Origin: an uncultured Eubacteriales bacterium
Lineage (GTDB): Bacteria > Bacillota > Clostridia > Oscillospirales > Acutalibacteraceae
NCBI GenBank assembly: GCA_910584745.1
Contig: CAJUDG010000015.1
Location: forward strand, 1 to 64,000
Direction of reading: 5' to 3'
Length of the DNA: 64,000 bases
The notes under the pieces are model-generated. The model ran no database searches, was not told where the DNA came from, and saw only the letters and a list, made by a program, of their open reading frames with translations. The position numbers were made by a program, and so were the translations under genes. Below are positions 1-6,445 of the stretch, one piece after another. Position 1 is the first letter of the stretch, and each line of letters opens with the position of its first letter.

Positions 1-93
1 TCGCATTGCAGAGCTCGTAAGAGCTCAGGCGGTTAGCCCCCCGGAAGGGGGTGGTTCACTTTCCCACTTTATTAAAGATGGGAGGTGAGGCTG

Positions 94-174
94 ATGGAGA
101 AGGTATTAAGGTACATAATAGCCATTATCTTTTGGCTAGTGGTGCTGATGTACTTAGCCCCAAAAGCATGTTAG
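94..174 (+). CDS. Family-1 small hydrophobic peptide, toxin-like (copy 1)
   Basis: A 26-codon ORF starts with ATG after a strong GGAGGTGAGG ribosome site at 81-90. The peptide is basic at the N-terminus, then one hydrophobic helix (core YIIAIIFWLVVLMYLAP), ending in KAC. Near-identical peptides occur at 441, 17505 and 53041, always inside the same promoter/antisense frame, which argues for a real gene. The mRNA leader begins at or before base 1, so its promoter lies outside the window. The stop codon at 172-174 sits in the 5' arm of a terminator-like hairpin (170-202). The arrangement suggests a membrane-acting type I toxin; toxicity is inferred, and I do not recognise a named family. Confidence 0.7.
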   Translation: MEKVLRYIIAIIFWLVVLMYLAPKAC

Positions 175-256
175 CCGCCCGGACGGAACCCGAGTGGCTA
201 ACTACATAGATAGCTAATCTCTTGGGGCCAACCGCCATGCGGCAACGTCCCCTTGT
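165..256 (-). ncRNA. Predicted antisense RNA of family-1 cassette copy 1
   Basis: A minus-strand promoter (TTGACA at 286-291, 17-bp spacer, TATAAT at 263-268) fires toward the peptide gene. The RNA would start near 256, form a 5' hairpin of GGGG/CCCC with inner CCGC/GCGG arms, and end at the hairpin 170-202, fully complementary to the 3' end of the peptide mRNA. RNA ends are estimates from promoter and hairpin positions. Confidence 0.6.
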
Positions 257-304
257 ATCTATATTATACCCCGAGCCCCTTAGATTGTCAACCCCGGATT
301 TTGT

Positions 305-333
305 TTGACATAAGTTCCATGGTATGCTAGAAT
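305..333 (+). promoter_or_regulatory. Peptide mRNA promoter, family-1 copy 2
   Basis: TTGACA (305-310), 17-bp spacer, TAGAAT (328-333). It precedes a roughly 100-nt leader with the hairpin GAACTC/GAGTTC (358-363/368-373). Confidence 0.75.
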
Positions 334-440
334 AGTGTCAGACGTTGTCGCATTGCAGAACTCGTAAGAGTTCAGGCGGTTAGCCCCCCGGAAGGGGGTG
401 GTTCACTTTCCCAACTTTAACTAGGAGGGAGGTGAGGCTG

Positions 441-521
441 ATGGACAAGGTATGGAAGTACATAATAGCCATTATCTTTTGGCTTATAGTGCTGATATAC
501 TTCGCCCCAAAAGCGTACTAG
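441..521 (+). CDS. Family-1 small hydrophobic peptide, toxin-like (copy 2)
   Basis: A 26-residue peptide (starts MDKVWKYIIAIIFW, ends APKAY) lies behind GGGAGGTG at 427-434. This ribosome site can pair with CACTTTCC at 404-411 upstream over eight positions with G-U pairs, a masking arrangement common in type I toxin mRNAs. The final Cys of other copies is Tyr here. The whole unit repeats the copy-1 unit and is followed by a third, deleted unit. The function as a membrane toxin is inferred from architecture only. Confidence 0.72.
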   Translation: MDKVWKYIIAIIFWLIVLIYFAPKAY

Positions 522-604
522 CCGCCCGGTCAGCACCCGAGTGGCTAGTGGTTAAATATTAGTCGTTTATTGGGGCCAACCGCCATGCGGCAGCGTCCCC
601 TTGT
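512..604 (-). ncRNA. Predicted antisense RNA of family-1 cassette copy 2
   Basis: The promoter on the minus strand is TTGACA at 634-639, 17 bp, TATAAT at 611-616. The transcript would run into the hairpin CTAGCC/GGCTAG (518-548) that contains the peptide stop codon. Its 5' sequence GACGTTGCCGCATGG resembles the start of the opposing mRNA (GACGTTGTCGCATTG). Confidence 0.6.
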
Positions 605-652
605 ATCTATATTATACCCCGAGCCCCTTAGATTGTCAACCCCGGATTTTGT

Positions 653-887
653 TTGACATAAGTTCCATGGTATGCTAGAATAGTGTCAGACGTTGTCGCA
701 TTGCAGAACTCGTAAGAGTTCAGGCGGTTAGCCCCCCGAAAGGGGTTCGCCCCAAAAGCGTACTAGCCGCCCGGTGTGCACCCAGGCGGCTAGTGTGTAA
801 AAAGCACTAATCGAATTCTGGGGCCAACCGCCGTGCGGCAGCGTCCCCCCATGCCTATATTATACCCCGGGACCGTCCAAATGTCAA
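653..887. repeat. Family-1 cassette remnant with the peptide ORF deleted
   Basis: The peptide-side promoter (TTGACA 653-658, TAGAAT 676-681), the leader hairpin and the CCCC/GGGG arm are intact, but the sequence then jumps to the last codons of the peptide, so ribosome site and start are gone. The antisense promoter is intact (TTGACA on the minus strand at 882-887, TATAAT at 859-864) and the terminator arms are a perfect 10-bp stem (762-771/785-794). The unit could still make an antisense RNA and may supply transcription for the gene at 920. Confidence 0.75.
755..852 (-). ncRNA. Predicted orphan antisense RNA from the deleted family-1 cassette
   Basis: Transcription from the minus promoter at 859-887 would give an RNA nearly the same as the antisense RNAs of copies 1 and 2, with no peptide gene of its own to control. 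Ends are estimated. Confidence 0.5.
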
Positions 888-919
888 GGGCGCCCCCCGG
901 GATTTTTTGGAGGTGCAAA

Positions 920-1567
920 ATGATAGAGATAGGCTCATGGGCCCGGGAGTTCGCGGGGAGGCTCCGGGCGGAGTTCGGCCCGCGGCTGCTGTTTATGGGG
1001 TATCAGGGCAGCTATGCCAGGGGGGAGGCCACCCCGGAGAGCGACATCGACATTGTGACGATCCTGGACGAAGTTGCCGCTGCTGACCTTCGGCGCTACC
1101 GCTGTGTGGTGGGGACAATGCCGGAGGGCGGGCTTGCCTGCGGCTTTATCTGCGGGGAGCGGGAGCTTCGCTGCTGGCCCCGGTACGACCTTTTGAGCCT
1201 TGCCCTGGACACAAGGCCGGTGCTGGGCAGCCTGGAGGGGTACCTGCCGGAGTTCACCGATGGGGACCGGCGGGAGGCCCTGCGCGTTGGGGCCGCGAAC
1301 CTCTACCACGCCGCCTGCCACGCCTGCCTCTACGGCGACCGGGCCGGGGAGCTGCCGGGGCTTCTGAAGGCGGCGTTCTTCTGCCTGCGGCTCTGGGCGC
1401 TGGTGAGAGAGGGGAGATACCGGGCCACAAAGGCGGAGCTGGCGCAGACGCTGACAGGGCGGGAACGCAGGATATTGGATATGCTGACAGGGGAAACACC
1501 AGATGATGTAGACATGGCCTACTCCCTGCTGACAGACTTTGCCTCAGAGGCGCTCAGGCAGACGTAA
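920..1567 (+). CDS. Nucleotidyltransferase-domain protein (MNT/kanamycin-NTase-like)
   Basis: The 215-residue protein starts at the ATG after GGAGGTGC; an upstream in-frame extension at 833 lies in the cassette and has no ribosome site. Residues 30-44 carry the nucleotidyltransferase signature G-S-x-x-R-G with the metal-binding pair S-D-I-D-I (Asp42, Asp44). The rest is helical and resembles the substrate-binding half of standalone NTases that transfer a nucleotide to a drug, RNA or protein. The substrate cannot be told from sequence. No dedicated promoter is clear, so reading from the remnant cassette promoter at 653-681 is possible. Its 3' end overlaps the opposing gene by 24 bases. No HEPN partner is adjacent, so an antitoxin role is not supported. 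Confidence 0.8.
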   Translation: MIEIGSWAREFAGRLRAEFGPRLLFMGYQGSYARGEATPESDIDIVTILDEVAAADLRRYRCVVGTMPEGGLACGFICGERELRCWPRYDLLSLALDTRPVLGSLEGYLPEFTDGDRREALRVGAANLYHAACHACLYGDRAGELPGLLKAAFFCLRLWALVREGRYRATKAELAQTLTGRERRILDMLTGETPDDVDMAYSLLTDFASEALRQT

Positions 1568-2011
1568 GGCTGCCAGCGCCTCCAGCTCATTCATATCATA
1601 GGTTTTGGGAACAGATAAATTATTTTTAGTATTATTCTTGTTCTTATTCTTTATATGTGTCGCGCTTGCTGGCGCATTTGCGGGCGCGTTTGCCGCCGTG
1701 CTTTTTGCCGCGGTTACTGTCGCGTATTCTGTCGTTTTTTCGGACAGGATATAGGTCGTGGGCCTGCCCTTGCTGCCCTTTTTATAGGATATGAACCCGC
1801 TTTTGGCCAGCTTGTCCCGGGCCCTATAGGCCGCGTCCTTCTGACAGCCCGATATCTGCATCAGCCGCAGACTGTCTATCTGCACCGACTCCGGCCATCC
1901 GGCGCGGTTGAAGACATTCAGAAGCCTGAAGTACATCAGCTGCGCATTCCCCGGCAGAGCGTTGCTTTCCAGCCAGCGGTTGAAAGCATTTAGGCGGTCA
2001 ATATACGTCAC
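1544..2011 (-). CDS. DnaD-like winged-helix replication protein, short
   Basis: A GTG start at 2011 follows AAGGAGGTGAACAAA, better placed than the longer ATG frame at 2059. The 155-residue product has a winged-helix N-terminus (about residues 1-90: a helical segment with NAQLMYFRLL, then CQKDAAYRARDKLAKSGFI and the basic wing KKGSKGRPTTY) as in phage and element replisome organisers of the DnaD type. The C-terminal half is a low-complexity Ala/Lys/Asn linker (NAPANAPASA, KNKNKNNTKNN) and the DnaD C-terminal domain is missing. It is probably a leftover of a mobile element replication module; no phage gene is nearby. Confidence 0.7.
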   Translation of the reverse strand: MTYIDRLNAFNRWLESNALPGNAQLMYFRLLNVFNRAGWPESVQIDSLRLMQISGCQKDAAYRARDKLAKSGFISYKKGSKGRPTTYILSEKTTEYATVTAAKSTAANAPANAPASATHIKNKNKNNTKNNLSVPKTYDMNELEALAALRLPERL

Positions 2012-2137
2012 TTTGTTCACCTCCTTATTTACGGTCTTATAAAAACCCCTCTCAACCAACCCTCCAAAACCGGGGAAAGTTTCGTATAAAAGGCGAACTT
2101 TTGGGAAAATATTTTTAAGTTTTTTTGAATTTTCCCC

Positions 2138-2168
2138 TTGACTTCGACACCGTGTCGCACCTTATACT
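2138..2168 (+). promoter_or_regulatory. MerR-type promoter with 19-bp spacer and dyad
   Basis: TTGACT (2138-2143) and TATACT (2163-2168) are separated by 19 bp, the over-long spacing typical of promoters that MerR proteins activate by twisting DNA. The spacer contains the dyad CGACAC-C-GTGTCG (2145-2157). The MerR gene starts 22 bases downstream, so autoregulation is likely. Confidence 0.8.
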
Positions 2169-2190
2169 GGTCCCTGAGAGGAGTGAGCGC

Positions 2191-3174
2191 ATGGAAAACA
2201 TGCTGACCGTCACAGACGTTTCAAGAAGGCTCGGGCTCTCTACCCGAATGCTCAGGTACTATGAGGAGCAGGGGCTCATAGAGAGCGGCCGTCTGGAGGG
2301 CTACGCCTACAGGGTGTACGACGAGGAGGCGGTGCGCAGGCTGCGGCAGGTGATAGTCCTGCGCCGCCTGCGCATACCCCTTCGGGAGGTGAAGCTGATA
2401 CTGGACGACCCCGGGGCACAGTGGGCAATCTATGTCTTCCGGCAGAAGCTGTCAGAACTTGACAGGGAGATGGAGGACATCGGGGCCCTCAGGGACATCA
2501 TCGGGGAGCTTCTGGAGTCCCTGAAGGGCCGCTACTGGCTGCCCGCCGGGGACGTGCTGCTGGACGAGGACATATGCTCTGTGCTGCCTGCTCTCGCAAA
2601 CTCATACGAATTAGAAAAGGAGCGTGCAAGGAAAATGGAGAATCTGACTAAGGCCGAGGAGAACATGCAGCTAAAGGACGTGCGCATAGTCCACATCCCC
2701 GCCGCCGCCGTGGCCAGCGCCCGGTACTTCGGCCCGGACCCCGAGAACCACGCCGGGCGCATGATAGCGGACTTCACAAGGGAGAATAAGCTCTGGGAGA
2801 AGGTCCCGGACCTGCGGATGTTCGGCTTCAACTCCCCGAACCCACCCCCCGAGAGCGGCGAGTACGGCTATGAGTTCTGGGTGACGATACCCGAGGATAT
2901 GGAGGTACCCGCGCCCCTCCTGAAGAAGCGGCTGACCGGGGGCACCTACGCCGCCCACGCCATCAAGATGGGGGACTTCCATGAGTGGCAGTGGCTGTTC
3001 AAGTGGGCCTATGAGAGCCAGGAGTACGAGATAGCGGGCTCCGGCACCCCGGAGGATATGTACGGCTGCCTTGAGGAGCACCTGAATTTCTATGAGCATA
3101 TCCAGGAGACCACCGAGGGCGAGCCGGTGATAACCCAGCTGGACCTGTTGATACCGGTCAGGAAAAAGGGTTGA
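2191..3174 (+). CDS. MerR-family regulator with GyrI-like effector domain
   Basis: The 327-residue protein opens with a MerR helix-turn-helix (residues about 4-70; LTVTDVSRRLGLSTRMLRYY), a dimerising helix, and a C-terminal GyrI/AraC-type effector-binding domain (about 165-325). Such proteins sense hydrophobic or cationic compounds and activate their own or an exporter promoter. The start at 2191 follows GAGAGGAG and lies just past the 19-bp-spacer promoter; a longer frame from 2125 would run through that promoter. The TGA stop (3172-3174) lies inside the -35 box of the next cassette antisense promoter. No transporter partner is adjacent. Confidence 0.88.
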   Translation: MENMLTVTDVSRRLGLSTRMLRYYEEQGLIESGRLEGYAYRVYDEEAVRRLRQVIVLRRLRIPLREVKLILDDPGAQWAIYVFRQKLSELDREMEDIGALRDIIGELLESLKGRYWLPAGDVLLDEDICSVLPALANSYELEKERARKMENLTKAEENMQLKDVRIVHIPAAAVASARYFGPDPENHAGRMIADFTRENKLWEKVPDLRMFGFNSPNPPPESGEYGYEFWVTIPEDMEVPAPLLKKRLTGGTYAAHAIKMGDFHEWQWLFKWAYESQEYEIAGSGTPEDMYGCLEEHLNFYEHIQETTEGEPVITQLDLLIPVRKKG

Positions 3175-3205
3175 CAGGAGAGCTCCGGCGGGGTATAATA
3201 GGCGT

Positions 3206-3318
3206 AGAGGATAAACCAAAAATAAGGCGGGTATTGCCGAAGACTTAATGACGGCTGGCCCGGTTATGTATAGCTACGAAAAGTAGCCGCACACCTGGGC
3301 GAGGGGCGGCTACTTTTT
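3206..3318 (+). ncRNA. Predicted antisense RNA, family-2 cassette A
   Basis: The promoter is TTGACA (3171-3176), 17 bp, TATAAT (3194-3199). The RNA ends at a bidirectional hairpin (AAGTAGCCGC at 3281-3290, GCGGCTACTTTTT at 3306-3318). It is complementary to the 3' untranslated end and last codons of the peptide mRNA. It carries GGGTATTGCCGAA at 3229-3241, also present in the opposing mRNA leader. Confidence 0.62.
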
Positions 3319-3402
3319 CGTGTTTTTGAAATAGTCGTGTACATACGGGCTGATTATCTGTATGATCATCAGCAGCAGGTACAGAGCTTCAAAATCGCTC
3401 AA
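3310..3402 (-). CDS. Family-2 holin-like toxin peptide (cassette A)
   Basis: A 30-residue peptide starts with TTG after GGAGGTGATACTT. It reads SDFEALYLLLMIIQIIS, then a polar tail ending NTKK. The pattern Y/F-E/Q-A-L then hydrophobic helix then basic tail matches the Firmicutes holin-like toxin group (TxpA/BsrG-related, Hol_Tox type). The ribosome site can pair with ACCTCC a few bases upstream. The mRNA promoter is on the minus strand: TTGACA at 3567-3572 and TATAAT at 3544-3549, spacer 17. The AAA-AAG-TAG end forms one arm of the shared terminator. Confidence 0.75.
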   Translation of the reverse strand: MSDFEALYLLLMIIQIISPYVHDYFKNTKK

Positions 3403-3543
3403 AAGTATCACCTCCGTTCCATAGGGAGGTCTCCCTTTGGGAGCTCTATGTATGCAGAGGTTTCAGGCCCTCTGTTGAAGGCCAGCCGCCAAGATCAGCG
3501 GAGAGGTCCGCTAACTTGCGCCGTTTCGACAATACCCATAGCT

Positions 3544-3572
3544 ATTATACTGCACGGTTTGCGGAGTGTCAA
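3544..3572 (-). promoter_or_regulatory. Peptide mRNA promoter, family-2 cassette A
   Basis: TTGACA (3567-3572) and TATAAT (3544-3549) on the minus strand, 17-bp spacer. The leader of about 135 nt contains the stem CAGAGG/CCTCTG (3455-3474). Confidence 0.75.
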
Positions 3573-3619
3573 CAGGAAAAAGGGTTGACAGGAGAGCTCC
3601 GGCGGGGTATAATAGACAC

Positions 3620-3742
3620 AGAGGTTAAACCAAAAAATAAGGCGGGTATTGCCGAAGACGTGACGTCTTGAACGGCTGGCCCGAGTATATTAGCAGCTTT
3701 TAGAAAAAGCAGCCGCACTCTTTAGCCGGGGCGGCTACTTTT
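3620..3742 (+). ncRNA. Predicted antisense RNA, family-2 cassette B
   Basis: The promoter is TTGACA (3585-3590), 17 bp, TATAAT (3608-3613). The terminator hairpin spans about 3703-3742. The motif GGGTATTGCCGAA at 3644-3656 is exactly repeated on the other strand at 3950-3962. Confidence 0.62.
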
Positions 3743-3827
3743 TTGTGTTTTTGAAATAGTCGTGTACATACGGGCTGATTATCTGTATGATCATCAGCAG
3801 CAGGTACAGAGCTTCAAAATCGCTCAA
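3735..3827 (-). CDS. Family-2 holin-like toxin peptide (cassette B)
   Basis: This is a second 30-residue TTG-started copy with the same peptide sequence as cassette A, from MSDFEALYLLLMIIQ to the KNTKK tail. Conservation of the ORF between two cassettes whose flanks have drifted is consistent with selection or very recent duplication. Confidence 0.74.
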   Translation of the reverse strand: MSDFEALYLLLMIIQIISPYVHDYFKNTKK

Positions 3828-3968
3828 AAGTATCACCTCCGTTCCATAGGGAGGTCTCCCTTTGGGAGCTCTATGTATGCAGAGGTTTCAGGCCCTCTGT
3901 TGAAGGCCAGCCGCCAAGATCAGCGGAGAGGTCCGCTAACTTGCGCCGTTTCGGCAATACCCATAGCT

Positions 3969-3997
3969 ATTATACTGCACGGTTTGCGGGCTGTCAA
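3969..3997 (-). promoter_or_regulatory. Peptide mRNA promoter, family-2 cassette B
   Basis: TTGACA (3992-3997) and TATAAT (3969-3974) on the minus strand, spacer 17. Confidence 0.74.
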
Positions 3998-4144
3998 CTG
4001 GAAAGGACTTGACTGAATGCGGCCACTCTAGAAAATCTTCCAATGGGCCCGGAGATTATTCTCCCGCCCTATTGCTTTTTACGGCGGGTTAGGTTATAAT
4101 CACACTAATACCGGGGCGACCCGAACCAAAAGGAGGGCGCGATA

Positions 4145-4294
4145 ATGCCTACAGAAAGAGAACAGCTAATCATCACAAAAGCGGCAGTGTTCGATTTGAT
4201 TGAGATATTTGAATCAAACAGCGAAAAGGATAGCTATACCGTCGAGGAGATAAAGACTATCCTTAAAGCGTATTTGAAGGAGGTAGCAAAATGA
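4145..4294 (+). CDS. Small acidic/helical protein upstream of the dehydrogenase gene
   Basis: A 49-residue ORF (starts MPTEREQLIITKAAVFDLIE, ends KEVAK) has a good ribosome site (AGGAGGGCG) and a promoter-like pair TTGCTT/TATAAT about 60 bases upstream. Its stop overlaps the ATG of the next gene (ATGA at 4291-4294), a sign of translational coupling. It is mostly helical with no membrane segment or metal motif. I do not recognise a family; a small partner or regulator of the downstream enzymes is only a guess from position. Confidence 0.72.
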   Translation: MPTEREQLIITKAAVFDLIEIFESNSEKDSYTVEEIKTILKAYLKEVAK

Positions 4295-5349
4295 AAGTAG
4301 CAGTCATCGGCTGCGGCACCATCGCCAACGCCGCGCATATCCCGTCCTACATGAACAACCCCGAGGCTGAGATAGTCTATTTCTGCGACATCATCTTGGA
4401 GCGCGCCGCAAAGGCCGTGGCGCAGTACGGCTGCGGCAGGGCGGTGGAGGACTATCATGTGGTCCTTGACGACCCGGAGATAGAGGCCGTGTCCGTCTGC
4501 ACGCCCAACAATGTCCACGCCCAGATAGCCATGGACGCTCTGCGGGCGGGGAAGCACGTGCTCTGCGAGAAGCCCGCCGCCAGGACCTATCAGGAGGCAC
4601 TTGAGATGCAGAAGGTCCAGCACGAGACCGGCCGGGTGCTGAATATCGGCGTTGTGAACCGCTTTAACGACAGCGTCAACCGCATAAAGCAGTATATCGA
4701 CGCTGGCAAGCTCGGGGACGTGCACCACGTGTACGCAAGCTTCAGGGCCCACCGCTCCATCCCGGGGCTGGGCGGGGCGTTCACCACCAAGGCCATCGCG
4801 GGGGGCGGGGCGCTTATCGACTGGGGCGTGCACTATCTGGACATCGTCATGTACTGCTGCGGGGACCCCAAGGTGAAGACCGTCACCGGCGAGACCTTCT
4901 GCAAGCTGGGGCGCGACATGAAGAACTATACATATGTTGACATGTGGGCCGAGGCCAGCAGCGACAGGGAGAACGGCACCTATGACGTGGACGATTCGGT
5001 GACCGGCATGATACGCACCGAGGGGCCGGTCATCACGCTGAATGGGGCGTGGGCGCAGAACATCGGCGAGAGCGAGACATATATTGACTTTATGGGCGAT
5101 AAGGGGGGCATACGGCTGCACTACGGCTCGGATTTCACCTATTACACCGCCGAGAACGGCGCGCTGGTGGAGTATACCCCCAAGTTCAAAATGCGGGACC
5201 ACTTCCAGAACGAGATCGACGCGTTCATCGACTGCGTTAAGACCGGGAAGAAGCTGCCGTCACATATTGACACGGTCATTATCACCGCGGAGATGATGCA
5301 GGCCATTTATGATTCGGCGGAGCAGCACCGTGAGATAGCTCTGGGCTGA
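4291..5349 (+). CDS. Gfo/Idh/MocA-family NAD(P)-dependent oxidoreductase
   Basis: The 352-residue protein starts with a Rossmann dinucleotide site (VAVIGCGTIANAAHIPSY) and contains the family signature EKPA at about residue 92, where the Lys takes part in catalysis, followed by the C-terminal alpha/beta substrate domain with the DWGVHYLD segment near 175. Family members oxidise sugars, inositols or related polyols. It is followed after 34 bases by a TIM-barrel sugar isomerase gene, and a second pair of the same two types lies at 49037-51029. The combination points to catabolism or epimerisation of a cyclitol or unusual sugar; the substrate is unknown. Confidence 0.9.
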   Translation: MKVAVIGCGTIANAAHIPSYMNNPEAEIVYFCDIILERAAKAVAQYGCGRAVEDYHVVLDDPEIEAVSVCTPNNVHAQIAMDALRAGKHVLCEKPAARTYQEALEMQKVQHETGRVLNIGVVNRFNDSVNRIKQYIDAGKLGDVHHVYASFRAHRSIPGLGGAFTTKAIAGGGALIDWGVHYLDIVMYCCGDPKVKTVTGETFCKLGRDMKNYTYVDMWAEASSDRENGTYDVDDSVTGMIRTEGPVITLNGAWAQNIGESETYIDFMGDKGGIRLHYGSDFTYYTAENGALVEYTPKFKMRDHFQNEIDAFIDCVKTGKKLPSHIDTVIITAEMMQAIYDSAEQHREIALG

Positions 5350-5383
5350 GCCATAACATTAAACTATAATAAGGAGAATAATT

Positions 5384-6223
5384 ATGTATAACTTTCCCAT
5401 AGGCGTACTTTTAGAGAGCTTCAAGCTCCCGGTCATCGAATCCCTGGACAAGGCCAAGGCCCTCGGCATGGACGGCGTGCAGATACGCGTCACCGACGGC
5501 GAGCTGACCCCCGAGAACCTGACCCCCGACAAGCGTAAGGAGCTCCTAAAGGCCGTCAAGGACCGGGGCCTTACGGTGTCGGCCCTCTGCGGGGACATCG
5601 GGCGCTTCGACGACCCGGAGATAAACCCCGGCAGGATAGAGCGCTCCAAGCGCATACTCGACCTTGCCCTGGACCTCGAGACCGACGTGGTCACCACCCA
5701 CATAGGCGTTGTGCCCACGGACAATAAGCACCCCAGATATAGTATAATGCAGGAGGCCTGCGGGGAGCTGGCCCGCTATGCCGACAGCCTAAAAGCCCAC
5801 TTTGCCATCGAGACCGGCCCCGAGGAGGCGGCGACCTTAAAGGGCTTCCTGGACGGCCTGCACTCCACCGGCGTGGCCGTGAACCTGGACCCGGCCAACT
5901 TCGTCATGGTCACCGGCGACGACCCGGTGCAGGCGGTGTATACCCTTCGTGACTACATCGTCCACACCCATGCCAAGGACGGCAAGCGCCTTCGCTATGT
6001 GGCCCCGGAGATAGTCTACGGCCTTGCGGAGGAGGAAATGCTGGGCAGCAGCAGCTTTATCGAGCTGCCCCTGGGCGAGGGCGCGGTGGACTTCCCGGCC
6101 TATCTCAAGGCCCTGGAGGATATCGGCTATAAGGGCTATCTCACCATCGAGCGCGAGGTGGGCGACGACCCCGGCAAGGACATCGCCGCGGCGGTTGGGT
6201 TCCTTAAGGGGATAATCGGGTAA
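5384..6223 (+). CDS. Sugar phosphate isomerase/epimerase (AP-endonuclease-2-like TIM barrel)
   Basis: The 279-residue protein is a xylose-isomerase-like TIM barrel with metal-ligand motifs such as AIETGPEEA (about 145), the strand VNLDPANF, and HTHAKDG (about 195), close to IolE-type dehydratases and sugar isomerases. The start follows AAGGAGAAT. It is the second gene of the operon with the Gfo/Idh enzyme and likely acts on the same compound. A GC-rich hairpin with a T run at 6241-6270 ends the operon. Confidence 0.88.
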   Translation: MYNFPIGVLLESFKLPVIESLDKAKALGMDGVQIRVTDGELTPENLTPDKRKELLKAVKDRGLTVSALCGDIGRFDDPEINPGRIERSKRILDLALDLETDVVTTHIGVVPTDNKHPRYSIMQEACGELARYADSLKAHFAIETGPEEAATLKGFLDGLHSTGVAVNLDPANFVMVTGDDPVQAVYTLRDYIVHTHAKDGKRLRYVAPEIVYGLAEEEMLGSSSFIELPLGEGAVDFPAYLKALEDIGYKGYLTIEREVGDDPGKDIAAAVGFLKGIIG

Positions 6224-6240
6224 GTTTTGGGCAGGAAAAT

Positions 6241-6270
6241 GGCGGCTCCCGGGGCGGGGGCCGCTTTTTT
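6241..6270 (+). terminator. Terminator after the isomerase gene
   Basis: GGCGGC and GCCGC arms enclose a GC-rich loop and are followed by six T. The next cassette promoter begins immediately after. Confidence 0.75.
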
Positions 6271-6271
6271 G

Positions 6272-6300
6272 TTGACATATGGCGCAGAGCGGTATATAAT
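6272..6300 (+). promoter_or_regulatory. Peptide mRNA promoter, family-4 cassette
   Basis: TTGACA (6272-6277), 17-bp spacer, TATAAT (6295-6300). A leader of about 140 nt follows. Confidence 0.75.
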
Positions 6301-6445
6301 GGAAATGCCCCTCGAAAAGAGGGGCGGGTGCTGCTTACATAATAACCCGGCGGGCGGGGGAGACCCCTGCCTGTGGCGGTCCTGGCTCCGCTCCCGAAAG
6401 GGGGTGAACACTCTCCTGACTTTAACAAGCAAGGAGGTGAGAGCT

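Larger units (their letters stand above)
3171..3997. repeat. Two tandem family-2 cassettes (414-bp unit)
   Basis: The block 3171-3572 is repeated at 3585-3997 with few changes, including both promoters, the peptide ORF and the shared hairpin. The first antisense -35 box overlaps the stop codon of the MerR gene, so the array abuts that gene with no spare DNA. Confidence 0.85.

Noticed and set aside
653..887. Insertion sequence or transposon end
   Set aside because: No transposase gene or target-site duplication is visible; the repeats are explained by peptide cassettes, although passive mobility is not excluded.
920..2011. MNT/HEPN toxin-antitoxin pair formed by the nucleotidyltransferase and the next gene
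   Set aside because: The neighbour is a DnaD-like protein on the other strand and shows no HEPN motif (RX4-6H).
3337..3588. 84-residue plus-strand open frame repeated at 3762-4016
   Set aside because: It runs antisense through the family-2 peptide and its leader; its conservation is explained by the cassette duplication, and no ribosome site precedes it.
3171..3997. CRISPR-like repeats
   Set aside because: The repeat unit is 414 bp with an ORF and promoters; there are no short repeats with unique spacers anywhere in the window.
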